Shown: in pieces, positions 33,173-42,588 of the stretch
Layout: each line of letters starts with the position of its first letter
Position numbering within the stretch: position 1 is the stretch's first letter
Assembly (NCBI GenBank): GCA_965232575.1
Contig: CBDDPZ010000009.1
Location: 1,798,001-1,862,000, forward strand
Direction: 5' to 3'
DNA length: 64,000 bases
From: Bin5 sp965232575
GTDB lineage: Bacteria; Chloroflexota; Anaerolineae; Caldilineales; Caldilineaceae
Translations under genes and position numbers: made by a program
Notes under the pieces: model-generated
The model's input: only the letters and a program-made list of their open reading frames with translations
The model's database searches: none
What the model was told of the DNA's origin: nothing

Positions 33173-35329
33173 ATGAACTCAACTACACTCATCTCTGAAG
33201 AACAGTGGTCGCAGATTCGGAACAAAGCAAGGTTACCGCAGTTCGCTCTGGCGATTGAGCTATTACGTAATGAGGTAGCTGATTTCTTTGACCGGCCCGT
33301 AGAGGCGCCGGCGTTGCCGGGCGGCTATTATCACGACTATTTTTGCCCGCAGCATGCCGTGCAACTGGTCTTCGAACCGGACTCGCCTCACCTCCATCGC
33401 TGCCCTGTGGATGGCGCAACGTTTAGCGGCGAGCCATTTGACTCGGCTTGGCGCTGGTCGGTCAATGACAGGCTGGCCCAGGCCGCGCTGCGGCTTGCGG
33501 TTCTGTGGAAGCTGGAGGGCGAGGAGGGAAACCGGCGGCGCGTGCAAGAGATTTTGTTGGGGTACGCTGAAGCGTACAGTGGATATAAGGCATATGCGGG
33601 ATTGCGGCCAGCGAACCACGGCGTTGCTCAGTTCAGTACGTTGGACGAGGCGGTATGGTCGATTCCTCTGGCTTGGTCTTTTGACCTGATCCGGTCTACA
33701 CTCTCCGAGAGTCGGAAGACGGAAATCGTTGAGAAGCTGCTGCGACCGGCAGCCGAGTTTCTGACGGAGCGACACTTCGGGGGGATCCACAATTTCGCCT
33801 GCTGGCACAATGCCGCTATCGGGACGATCGGCGCAGTGACAGGAAGCAATGAGTTGCTCGCTTTCGCTATTGATGGGCGCTTTGGCTTCCATACACAGGC
33901 GAGGGAGGGCATTCTGGCTGACGGACTCTGGTTTGAGGGTTCGTTCAGCTATCATTTCTACACGGTCGCCGCGCTTCTTCTGCTGGCGAAGGCGACGGCC
34001 AACTTGCCGGAGTGGGATTTGCGACAGCATCCGTCGCTGGCGGCGGTCTTGCGGGCGCCGGTGTTGTGCGCCTACCCTGATGGGAGCTTACCGGCGACGA
34101 ATGACTGTTGGTACTTCACGGGTCTGAACGACGATTGCTGCCACGGCGTACCCAAGGCGCCGGCCTTCTACGAGATCGGTCATGCCTGGTTCGACGAACC
34201 ACTCTTCGGTCAGGTCCTGGCGCGTGCCTATCGGCACGGGCCTCGGGAAAACCTTGACGCGCTTTTGTACGGGGCAACAGAACTGGAATCCGGAAGGGAA
34301 GAGGGTCTTGCGCTCCCCAGCGTCGAGATGCCTGCTTCCGGCTATGCAATTCTGCGTTCGAAGCCTGACGAGGAGGCCGAGCCGTCGGCCGCGACTGAGC
34401 AGTACTTGCTGCTCAAGTACGGGGTTCACGGGGGCGGCCACGGGCACCCGGACAAGCTGGCGTTAACCTTATACGCAGGAGGCGAACGTCAGGCTCCGGA
34501 CTTAGGGACGCCAGGTTATGGGATCGACCTCTTCGAAGGCTGGTACCGCCAGACGATAAGTCACAACACGGTGGTACTGGATGGCAAGTCACAGCCTGCG
34601 GGCGCGGGCAGGAGCGTTGCCTTTCGGGCTGACGGGCCGTTTCAGGTCGCTGACGCGGCGATAGATTGGGGTAAAGATGCCGTGTCCGGGATTGATGTCC
34701 CCACATACGGCGTTGATGAAGAGGCTCCTAAAGTCTACGATGGAGTCAGAATGCGCAGGACGGTCCTGGGGCGCGGCGACTATTTCGTGGATATTTTTGC
34801 AGTGGATGCGGGAACCGAACGGAGAATTGACTGGATCTATCGCAATGCCGGCGTGTTGGCGCCAATTTCAGAAGCAGGCCCCGTGGAGCCTGACACGCTT
34901 AAGGGTGACGGTTTCGGGTACATCAGAGACGTTCAATGCTGCGAACTGGATGACAGTATCGCTTTGGCCTGGAAGTCTGGGGAGACGGGAGTACGGCTCT
35001 TCATGGCGGAACAGGACGGGACGACTCTGTTTACGGGGCGGGTGCCAGGGAATCCGGCGGAGGACCGCCAAGGGCTGATCATCCGCCAGCGAAACGCGAA
35101 AAGCACGGCCTTTGTGAGCGTATTTCATCCCCACCTGGGTGCGCCGCGAATCGCCTCGGTTACGTGGCATGGCTGCGACCTGACTGGGGAGGGCTGGGCA
35201 GCGTGTACTGTGGAAGGGCCTGAATTGCGGGACTGCTGGATCATCCGGCTTAACAAAGGCGTAGAGACGCCCCGCTGGCTGGCCGAACTGCCGGCCGGCA
35301 AACGCTTCGAATACACTCCGGAGGCTTGA
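33173..35329 (+). CDS. Heparinase II/III-family polysaccharide lyase-like protein
   Basis: A 718-residue protein. The first half forms an alpha/alpha toroid, with the segments NHGVAQFSTLDEAVWSIPLA, GGIHNFACWHNAAIGTIGAV and GLWFEGSFSYHFYT typical of the family. The C-terminal half, beginning near LKYGVHGGGHGHPDKLALTL, is the heparinase II/III beta-sandwich, with Tyr/His-rich stretches at TISHNTVVLDGKSQ. Such enzymes cut uronate-containing polysaccharides by beta-elimination. There is no signal peptide, unusual for a lyase acting on polymers, so it may act on imported oligosaccharides. The next gene, a DegT aminotransferase, starts 3 nt after the stop. Confidence 0.82.
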   Translation: MNSTTLISEEQWSQIRNKARLPQFALAIELLRNEVADFFDRPVEAPALPGGYYHDYFCPQHAVQLVFEPDSPHLHRCPVDGATFSGEPFDSAWRWSVNDRLAQAALRLAVLWKLEGEEGNRRRVQEILLGYAEAYSGYKAYAGLRPANHGVAQFSTLDEAVWSIPLAWSFDLIRSTLSESRKTEIVEKLLRPAAEFLTERHFGGIHNFACWHNAAIGTIGAVTGSNELLAFAIDGRFGFHTQAREGILADGLWFEGSFSYHFYTVAALLLLAKATANLPEWDLRQHPSLAAVLRAPVLCAYPDGSLPATNDCWYFTGLNDDCCHGVPKAPAFYEIGHAWFDEPLFGQVLARAYRHGPRENLDALLYGATELESGREEGLALPSVEMPASGYAILRSKPDEEAEPSAATEQYLLLKYGVHGGGHGHPDKLALTLYAGGERQAPDLGTPGYGIDLFEGWYRQTISHNTVVLDGKSQPAGAGRSVAFRADGPFQVADAAIDWGKDAVSGIDVPTYGVDEEAPKVYDGVRMRRTVLGRGDYFVDIFAVDAGTERRIDWIYRNAGVLAPISEAGPVEPDTLKGDGFGYIRDVQCCELDDSIALAWKSGETGVRLFMAEQDGTTLFTGRVPGNPAEDRQGLIIRQRNAKSTAFVSVFHPHLGAPRIASVTWHGCDLTGEGWAACTVEGPELRDCWIIRLNKGVETPRWLAELPAGKRFEYTPEA

Positions 35330-35332
35330 GGC

Positions 35333-36592
35333 ATGAGTGACAGCATGAACAAGCTGGCCATCCATGGCGGCAGCCCGGTGCGGGAGGCGCCGTTGCCGGC
35401 GCGCGGGCATATCGGGAGCGAGGAGAAAGAGGCGGTCAGCGCCTACATGGACAAGGTGATCGCTACAGGGACGCTCGGCGCATACCAGGGTGCGGAGGAG
35501 GAGGCGTATTGCGCCGCGTTTGCAGAGTATCTAGGGGGCGGATACGCTGACGCAGTGAGTTCTGGGTCCGCCGCGATCTACGTGGCGCTGCTCGCCTTGG
35601 AGTTGGAGGCGTTCAGCGAGGTCATCATCGGCCCTTTTACGGACCCGGGGGGGATGATGCCGATTCCCTTACAGAACATGATCCCCATGATCGCGGACTC
35701 GGCGCCGGACAGCTACAATACGGGACCGGAGCAGGTCGAGGCGTTGATTTCGCCGCGCACGAGCGCGATTATCGTACCGCATATCGCGGGCGAGCCGGCC
35801 GATATTGAGGGTATCATGGAGGTGGCGGGGCGGCACGGCATTCCGGTAATCGAAGACTGTGCGCAGGCGCACGGTGCGCGGTTTAGGGGGCAGTTGGCCG
35901 GGAGTTTCGGCGACCTGTCGGCCTTTTCGACGATGTCGGGGAAGCATCATAGCTCGGGCGCGCAGGGAGGCATGGTATTCACACGGGATGAGGCACTTTA
36001 CCAGTCAGTGCGGCGGATGGCCGACCGCGGCAAGCCCCACTTTCTGTCAGAGGGGGCCACGAACATGCAGGCGACGCTGAATTTCAACCAGACGGACGTG
36101 GCCGCAGTGGTCGGCCTGATTCAGTTGCGCAAACTGCCGGAGATGGTCGAGCGCAGGCGGACAATCGTCGGCCAGCTGATCGAAGGCACGGCAGACCTGG
36201 GGATGATTTCCATGCGGCGGACGGCGCGGGAGGTCGAATCCAGCTACTGGTTTTTGCCGGTGACGTTTTACCCGGAGCGGGCGGCGTGTGACAAGGAGAC
36301 GTTTTGCGAGAATTTGCGCGCTGAGGGCCTGCCGGTTACGGACGATTACCGGTACGGGATGCCGCACCGACAGACGTGGTATACGGAGCGACGGGTCTTT
36401 GGCAGTAGCGGGTACCCGTGGGCCAGCCCCCTATATGAGGGAGATCCGAATCGCGAATTTCCCTGTCCCAACGCGCAGGCGATGCTTAAGAGCCACTTTA
36501 CGATGTCGCTGCATGAGAACTGGAGTACGCGGGAGATAGACGACGTAGTCGCCATTTTTCAGAAGGTGGCGGCGGCCTATCGGGCCGGCTAA
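35333..36592 (+). CDS. DegT/DnrJ/EryC1/StrS-family PLP aminotransferase (second)
   Basis: A 419-residue enzyme. SSGSAAIYVAL (about 76-86) resembles the phosphate-binding loop, VIEDCAQAHGARF contains Asp175, and FSTMSGKHHSSGAQGGMVF puts the PLP Lys at about 204. It is closest in motif style to cyclitol and sugar aminotransferases such as StsC or AHBA-synthase relatives. It starts 3 nt after the heparinase-like stop, so the two are likely translated together. Together they suggest work on an amino-sugar or uronic-acid derivative. Ends 22 nt from a convergent Gfo/Idh gene. Confidence 0.88.
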   Translation: MSDSMNKLAIHGGSPVREAPLPARGHIGSEEKEAVSAYMDKVIATGTLGAYQGAEEEAYCAAFAEYLGGGYADAVSSGSAAIYVALLALELEAFSEVIIGPFTDPGGMMPIPLQNMIPMIADSAPDSYNTGPEQVEALISPRTSAIIVPHIAGEPADIEGIMEVAGRHGIPVIEDCAQAHGARFRGQLAGSFGDLSAFSTMSGKHHSSGAQGGMVFTRDEALYQSVRRMADRGKPHFLSEGATNMQATLNFNQTDVAAVVGLIQLRKLPEMVERRRTIVGQLIEGTADLGMISMRRTAREVESSYWFLPVTFYPERAACDKETFCENLRAEGLPVTDDYRYGMPHRQTWYTERRVFGSSGYPWASPLYEGDPNREFPCPNAQAMLKSHFTMSLHENWSTREIDDVVAIFQKVAAAYRAG

Positions 36593-36614
36593 CGAAGCTG
36601 GAGACGGGGCGCCC

Positions 36615-37643
36615 CTATTCATTTCCCCACGGGAACGAAGGAATACTCAACTCGCGGTTGGCGGCGGGCAAGTCGATGCGGGCGCCTTGGCGCGCATGCG
36701 ACAGGTGAACAGCGAAGCCGATTTCGGTCGCGCGGCGGGCCTCTTCGACATCGCAGGCGGTCCTGCCGCCGCTGGCGACGGCTTCAACAAGGTCGCTTAC
36801 GATGGCGGCGCCGGAGGGGAAGTCGCCAAACGGTTGGGGGATGGCCAAGGGTTGCGGCGGCGTGTCGCTATCCTGCCATTGCCAGGCGTTACAGCCATCG
36901 TCCATTATCGTTAGGCGGCCCTGGTCGCCGATGACGTCGAAAGACGGCCGCTGGCTGCCTCCAGGCGTGAAGTAGAGGTGGACGTCTGCCTGCAACCCCA
37001 CGATACAGCGACCTGGCGGATCGAGGTGGCGACGGGAATCGGGCGGTTCGCCGGATAGATCGTCGACGAATCCGCTTACCCATTGGGGTTCGAGGTCGCC
37101 TGCCAGGTGGAGTGCGACGTCGTACCAGTGACAGCCGTGGTTGATCAGGTTGGGGATGCCATAGATGATAAGAGACTGCAGCTGGCCGACGATGCCGTCG
37201 CGCAGTAGTTCGGCGAGGCGGCGATAGGAAACGAGCCAGCGGCGGTCCAGCCCCAGGGCCAGGGGGACGGCGAAAGTGCGGCAGGCGTCCAGGAGGCTGT
37301 CGGCTTCGGTCAGGCTGGTGGCGAGGGGTTTGTCGCAGAGAATTCCGCGCACACCGGCGGATACGGCCTGCTGAATCTGATCGGCGTGCATCTTCTGGCT
37401 GGTGGCGAGGCAGAGGATATCAGGTTGTTCCTGCTGCAGCATGCGGCCAAAGTGGTCGTAGGCCGCGACGTGGTCCCCCCAGCAGTCCTGAAATGCCTGA
37501 CGTGTGTCGGCGCCGAGGTCGAAGACGGCAACGATTTCGGTCTCTGGCACGGCATCGAATGCGGTGGCAAAGTTGTGATTGGCCGGCTTTCTGTCGAGCA
37601 TGCGATGGCAGCCGGCAACGGCAACGCGCCAAGTCTGGCCCAT
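36615..37643 (-). CDS. Gfo/Idh/MocA-family oxidoreductase
   Basis: A 342-residue NAD(P)-dependent dehydrogenase. The N terminus (WRVAVAGCHRMLDRKPANH) has an atypical nucleotide loop, the EKP-position motif is CDKPLATSL, and the catalytic helix is NLINHGCHWYDVALHLAGDL with His in HGCHWYD. AGGAG lies 8 nt before the ATG. It faces the DegT gene, with only 22 nt between stops, and is separated by 54 nt from the upstream fused-ATPase gene, which runs the same way. Substrate unknown. Confidence 0.87.
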   Translation of the reverse strand: MGQTWRVAVAGCHRMLDRKPANHNFATAFDAVPETEIVAVFDLGADTRQAFQDCWGDHVAAYDHFGRMLQQEQPDILCLATSQKMHADQIQQAVSAGVRGILCDKPLATSLTEADSLLDACRTFAVPLALGLDRRWLVSYRRLAELLRDGIVGQLQSLIIYGIPNLINHGCHWYDVALHLAGDLEPQWVSGFVDDLSGEPPDSRRHLDPPGRCIVGLQADVHLYFTPGGSQRPSFDVIGDQGRLTIMDDGCNAWQWQDSDTPPQPLAIPQPFGDFPSGAAIVSDLVEAVASGGRTACDVEEARRATEIGFAVHLSHARQGARIDLPAANRELSIPSFPWGNE

Positions 37644-37697
37644 GGTTTTTCTCCTGTGCGAACAACTGCGTTGTTTGTAAGGGACTGTTGTTCTCGT

Positions 37698-39743
37698 TCA
37701 GTTCGAGCGGCCGTTGGTCATGTGATTGGCTATCTGGCCATCCTGCAGCTCGTAGACAACTGTGGCAAAGTCGTCGCTGGCGGGATCATGGCTGGCCATC
37801 AGCACGGTGATGCCTTCCTCGTCCACCAAGCGGGCGAACAGCTGTAGTATCTGGCGGCCGGTTTCGCTGTCCAGATCGCTGGTCGGCTCGTCAGCGATCA
37901 GCATTGCCGGGCCGTGCGCGAGGGCACGGGCGATTGAGAGACGCTGCTGCTGGCCGCCTGACATTTCAAATGGTCGGTGATCCGCCCAGCGGCCAAGCCC
38001 TACCAGTGAAAGACAGTAGGCGGCCCTGCGACGGCGTTCCGCGGCGGAGATTCCGAGGATGCGCAAGGTCATCTCGACATTTTCCTGGGCCGAAAGAGTC
38101 GGGATCAAGGAAAATGCCTGAAATACAAAACCGATATGAAGTTGCCGGATCTGGGCACATTCATCGGCTGTCAGTTTGTCGATTTCCTGTCCGAAGAGAG
38201 AGACTCGGCCGGCGGTTGGCGTGTCCAGGCTGCCGATGAGGTTGAGCAGAGTCGTCTTGCCGGATCCTGAGCGGCCGCGAAAGAGTGCGAAACAACGGCG
38301 GGGAACAGTCAGATCGATGCCGCGCAGGGCATGAACGGCTTGATCGCCCACGGTGTAGATGCGCTGGAGATCACTGACCTCGACGAGCGGCCCCCGGTAG
38401 AATTCCGAAATTGTAAAGGGGCTGGAATCGGTGGCGGCGAAACTGGTATCCGGCTCAGGCTGTGAGGCGCTGACAGTGGGGCGAGAGGACGCGGGGCCCT
38501 GCTCCCACTGAAGCGTTTCGCCCGGGCCGAACATGTCGGCGTCGCTGACGGTAGGGGAGTCAAAGCCTCTGGCCCAGGGATTGGCTGACTGCTCCGGGAC
38601 TGGAATTCTGTCAACTTCCCTGGGGGCGGGCCTCCAGAGCCGGCGCCACCACGGGATGCTGCGGCGAGGCGTGGGGTCCTGGTCCCAGGAGGCATCGCCG
38701 TCCGCGCCAAGGTCCATGCCGGGCGTAATCGCAGCGTCACCTGCCTCCCTCCCGGATTCCGCGGTCGAAGGGAACTGCTCCTGCGCATGCCGAACAAGGA
38801 TACCATCCTCGACCAACTGTACAATCGCTCTTCGTCCGATACCGCGCTGTTCCAAGTATTCATGAGGCATTTGTAAGCGGCCAACGGAATCGAGGACGAC
38901 CCGCTCCTCGAGTTGCAGGCTAGCCGTGTCGCCGGTTGCAGAGAACTCGTCAGGCGTGAGGGCCTCACTCCTCTCAGAATCGTCTTCTACCTCTGTCAGT
39001 CGTTCCTCAGATAGCCTACTGGATGTCTGGCGCACCATTTCGGTGCTGATTTTGCCGTCCCGGATACCGATGACGCGGTCAACAACGCGAGCGATATCGC
39101 GATCGTGGCTGACGATGATGCTGGTGAGGTTGAAGCGGCGGTTCAACTCGCGAAGGAGCTGCCAGATCTGGTTGGCGGTGACTGAATCCACCTCGCCGGT
39201 CGGCTCATCGGCCAGGAGAATCTGGGGCTGATTGGCCAGGGCGACGGCAATGGCGACACGCTGTTGCTGGCCACCGGAGAGCTGTCCCAGACGGTGGTGA
39301 CTGTGGGTGAGCAGTCCGACGGCGTCGAGCAGCTCGCAGGCGCGCTCTGCCGGCGGCGCAGCTTGTTCACGGGCTGCAATCATGGGGAGCTCGACGTTTT
39401 CCTGTGCGGTCAGATAGGGGATGAGGTTGCGGGATGACTGCTGCCAGACAAAGCCGACGTCGTTTAGCCGATAGTCTTCCAACTCCTTGTCGGGGGCTTT
39501 GAGCAGGTTGCGCCCATTGACGGTAATCTGGCCGGCAGAGGGACGGTCGAGGCCGCCGATGATGTTGAGAAGAGAGGACTTTCCGCTGCCGCTGGCGCCG
39601 ATGATCGCCATCATCTCGCCGCGGCGGATCTCGAGATCGAGACCCTGGAGAGCCACGACTTCGATCTCGTCTATCTGATAGATTTTTACCAGATTGTCGC
39701 AGACGACCAGGGGCGCGGCGTCTGCGGCGGCGGCTTGAGCCAT
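37698..39743 (-). CDS. Fused ABC ATPase (two nucleotide-binding domains with an AbrB-like insert), MacB/LolD class
   Basis: A 681-residue protein with two complete ABC domains. Domain 1 has GASGSGKSS (49-57), LSGGQQQ (155-161), ILLADEP (175-181) and H213. Domain 2 has GRSGSGKTT (490-498), MSGGQQQ (594-600) and LIADEP (615-620). Between them residues 279-320 (EERVVLDSVGRLQMPHEYLE then QRGIGRRAIVQLVEDGILVRH) look like a SpoVT/AbrB swapped-hairpin unit, and 321-450 is a disordered Ser/Pro/Glu linker with a WWRRLW patch. It follows the FtsX permease by 4 nt. It probably energises that export or mechanotransmission complex. The AbrB match is from pattern only. Confidence 0.88.
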   Translation of the reverse strand: MAQAAAADAAPLVVCDNLVKIYQIDEIEVVALQGLDLEIRRGEMMAIIGASGSGKSSLLNIIGGLDRPSAGQITVNGRNLLKAPDKELEDYRLNDVGFVWQQSSRNLIPYLTAQENVELPMIAAREQAAPPAERACELLDAVGLLTHSHHRLGQLSGGQQQRVAIAVALANQPQILLADEPTGEVDSVTANQIWQLLRELNRRFNLTSIIVSHDRDIARVVDRVIGIRDGKISTEMVRQTSSRLSEERLTEVEDDSERSEALTPDEFSATGDTASLQLEERVVLDSVGRLQMPHEYLEQRGIGRRAIVQLVEDGILVRHAQEQFPSTAESGREAGDAAITPGMDLGADGDASWDQDPTPRRSIPWWRRLWRPAPREVDRIPVPEQSANPWARGFDSPTVSDADMFGPGETLQWEQGPASSRPTVSASQPEPDTSFAATDSSPFTISEFYRGPLVEVSDLQRIYTVGDQAVHALRGIDLTVPRRCFALFRGRSGSGKTTLLNLIGSLDTPTAGRVSLFGQEIDKLTADECAQIRQLHIGFVFQAFSLIPTLSAQENVEMTLRILGISAAERRRRAAYCLSLVGLGRWADHRPFEMSGGQQQRLSIARALAHGPAMLIADEPTSDLDSETGRQILQLFARLVDEEGITVLMASHDPASDDFATVVYELQDGQIANHMTNGRSN

Positions 39744-39747
39744 GCTG

Positions 39748-42588
39748 CTACTCCCTCTGCCCCATGCGCAGTACCTGGAAAAGATCGCGACGCGTACTCC
39801 AATAGAGGATTACCGACTGGGAACCTAAGAGTGCGGTTCCGAATACGAGCGCGAGGATGCCGATCTGGCCCCAGGCGATGTGACGCACAAAGGGCGGCAA
39901 GGCGAAGATCGGATCGCCGCTGACGCGGAAGAAGGGCACAAAGAGCCAAGCGGTGGCGATGCCGATTACTACGCCCCAAAGGACGCCAAAAAGGATTACG
40001 CCGAGGTATTCGACGCCGACCATAGCAAGGACGAGTTTCGTTTTGAGGCCGACGGCGCGCATGACACTGATCTGTTGCAGGCGCCCCTGGAGAGAGGCGT
40101 AGGTATAGACGAGAAGACCAAGGCTGGCAAGGAGGGTGGAGGCGAGAAAGCCGACCGATAGGATGCCGTAGAGGCCGATGCGTTCAACTCTTTCCTCGTC
40201 GAGCGTGAGGAGGGCGCGGGCGTCGCGAATGCGAATTGGATAGATCCCAAGCCCCTTCAGGTTTTCGACAATTGTTTCGGGGACGGTGTCGGCGCGGGTC
40301 TTCATCCAGATCTGGTGCAGACTTTCGTCGCCGACCTGTTCGAAGACGTAGTCCAGATTGCCGACAAAGACCTCTGTGTCCTCAGGATAGGCGGTAGGAA
40401 AGTAGTCGTAAGAACCGACGATCAAGAATTCGTGCTCGAAGGAGCCGTAGTTTATGGAGATGGTCAGCTTGGTCGTCTGTCCTTCAAGGAGGCGACTGCG
40501 GCGCAGGAAATTGCGCGAGACGAGGACCCCGTTGGGATACATACCGAGTCGATTCATCAGTTCGCCGAGAGAGGCGTAGTTGAAGTCGGAGCGATGAAAG
40601 GCGACGCGGGGGAAGTCGAAACGGTCGATCCCGAGAAAGACGGCTTCGATCTGCCGTGAAACGCTTGTCTTGGTATTGAAGACGGCGACGCGGGTTGCGT
40701 CTTCGACGCCGGGGATTTCGAGGTAGTCACCGATTGGGAGCAGCCATGCGCTAACCACTTCCGGATCCGGTTCCTCATCCGGCATGCTGGGTCCGCCCAT
40801 CTCAGGAGGGGGAATGCCCTGCTGGAAGCGGTAGTCGGCGCCGACCTGATAGTGGATGCGGTCGGCCAGCCACTGATCTAGGCTAAGGGCCATAGAGGCG
40901 TAAAAAGCGCCAAGGCTGAGACAGACCATTGTCAGGAAGAGGCTGCCCGAGTAGTGCCGGCCCTGGCGGTGCAGTTGGGTAAGGCCCATGTAGGCGACGA
41001 AGGAGCGCAGACGGTCTCCGAGGCGATCGACGGGCCCCATGAGCAGGGGGAAGAGATGGGTCAGCACGAGAGCTGAGGTAAAGACAAACAGGGATGGGGT
41101 CAGGAGCAGAAGCGGGTCGCGGAAAGGATCGCCGCTCGGCTCCCAGCCGATGATGCCGAGGGTGCCCCTCTGGCTCAACTGGCGGTAGGCATACCATGAA
41201 AGCACGATGAGAGCGCCGTCTCCGACAAGCAGAAGGGTCGTAATGGCGGCGTGCGGACGGGAGCGGGCGCGCAGGTGCTGGACGATGCCGCCGCGGGCGG
41301 CGCGCAGGGCAGGGATAGCTCGCGCCAGGACAAGAAGCAACAGGGCGATGCCGATTAGACGCCAGTCGACTTCAAAAAGAGTGGCCGGGATGCCAGCACG
41401 AGGGGTAAAGGCGAGAAAGCCGGAGGCCAACCCCATGGCGCGGGCCATGATATAACCGGCGCCGAGACCGAGGGGGATACCGACGACAAGCAGGATCAGG
41501 GTCTCGATCAGGATCAGGAAGGCGACAAATCGTCGGCCGGCGCCGCGCGAAGCGAGGATGGCGACCTCTTCCTGTTGAAACTGGGCGGTGACATGTGAAA
41601 GAATCCAAAGGAAGAAGAGGAGCAGACCGAGGGCGGGCAGGCTGAAGCCCACGAGGAGCGCAGACAGGCTGGCTCTTCGCTGCAGATAGCGATTCAGAGG
41701 CAACTCAGGCGAGACATCCATTTTAGTACCGGCGAAGCGCAGGTCTGCGCGGCTCGGCACAGTTCGGAGGCCGCGGGCGACTGTATCGGCCTGATGGAGT
41801 TTTAATGTCTCCTCGTCGGGGCTGAGATACCAGACAGCGATGCCGGTGCGGCGGCTGACGGCAGGCTCGACTGAACGGCGATAGACGTTATCAGTGACGA
41901 GCAGGAGTTTGCGCCAGGAGATGGTGGTGGCGGACCAGTAGAAGTCCGAGAGGTCAGCCGGCCTCCAGATACCGGCGACGGTGATGGGGATGGCGTTTCC
42001 GGTGACTCCTTCGATCATATGGTAGGTCTCACCGACCTGGAAGCCCAGTTCGGTGGCCTTTTCTTCAAACAGCCAGACATTTACCGTGCCGTCGGTGGTC
42101 TCGGTCCCGTAGGGGAGGCCATCAATGACGTCGATGCGCTCGCGGATATTGGTGACGACGGCGAACTGGACATTTTCGACAATGACGTTTTCTTTGAGTT
42201 CGGTGTAGGAGGTGTCATCGTCCGCGGGCTGGATGGTCATTCCGGGGCTGGCGACATAGGTAAGGGTATCGGCGACGGTGAGACCGGTCTCTCTTTCGAC
42301 GATGCGGCGAAAGTCGTTTTCGAGGCGCAGAGCGTTATCCAGCGCGAGGGCAGTGCGCTTGGGCACAATGTGGTAGAAGCGCATGGTGAGGGGCGGACGG
42401 TGGAAGGTGGCGCCGATGGAGGCGAGTTCGTCCTGGAGCAGGAGATAGCTGACCCCTTGCGAGAAGACCGGGATACTGGCAACCATGCCGATTGCCAGGA
42501 CGATGCTGAGCAGGGACAGCAGGGTCAGGCTGGGCCGGCTGTAGAGACGGCGGAGCGCGAGCCCGAGAATGGGGAGACGGTTGGGCAT
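39748..42588 (-). CDS. FtsX/MacB-like ABC permease (946 aa)
   Basis: A large membrane protein with an N-terminal helix (LTLLSLLSIVLAIGMVASIP), a first periplasm-like domain of about 220 residues, membrane helices (FSLPALGLLLFFLWILSHV, LIETLILLVVGIPLGLGAGY), a second extracytoplasmic domain, and C-terminal helices near 790-930. The tandem layout suggests two FtsX-type units fused in one chain, which matches the fused two-domain ATPase downstream. It starts directly after the adaptor's stop codon (42589). The class exports lipoproteins, peptides or toxins, or transmits mechanical force; cargo here unknown. Confidence 0.88.
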   Translation of the reverse strand: MPNRLPILGLALRRLYSRPSLTLLSLLSIVLAIGMVASIPVFSQGVSYLLLQDELASIGATFHRPPLTMRFYHIVPKRTALALDNALRLENDFRRIVERETGLTVADTLTYVASPGMTIQPADDDTSYTELKENVIVENVQFAVVTNIRERIDVIDGLPYGTETTDGTVNVWLFEEKATELGFQVGETYHMIEGVTGNAIPITVAGIWRPADLSDFYWSATTISWRKLLLVTDNVYRRSVEPAVSRRTGIAVWYLSPDEETLKLHQADTVARGLRTVPSRADLRFAGTKMDVSPELPLNRYLQRRASLSALLVGFSLPALGLLLFFLWILSHVTAQFQQEEVAILASRGAGRRFVAFLILIETLILLVVGIPLGLGAGYIMARAMGLASGFLAFTPRAGIPATLFEVDWRLIGIALLLLVLARAIPALRAARGGIVQHLRARSRPHAAITTLLLVGDGALIVLSWYAYRQLSQRGTLGIIGWEPSGDPFRDPLLLLTPSLFVFTSALVLTHLFPLLMGPVDRLGDRLRSFVAYMGLTQLHRQGRHYSGSLFLTMVCLSLGAFYASMALSLDQWLADRIHYQVGADYRFQQGIPPPEMGGPSMPDEEPDPEVVSAWLLPIGDYLEIPGVEDATRVAVFNTKTSVSRQIEAVFLGIDRFDFPRVAFHRSDFNYASLGELMNRLGMYPNGVLVSRNFLRRSRLLEGQTTKLTISINYGSFEHEFLIVGSYDYFPTAYPEDTEVFVGNLDYVFEQVGDESLHQIWMKTRADTVPETIVENLKGLGIYPIRIRDARALLTLDEERVERIGLYGILSVGFLASTLLASLGLLVYTYASLQGRLQQISVMRAVGLKTKLVLAMVGVEYLGVILFGVLWGVVIGIATAWLFVPFFRVSGDPIFALPPFVRHIAWGQIGILALVFGTALLGSQSVILYWSTRRDLFQVLRMGQRE

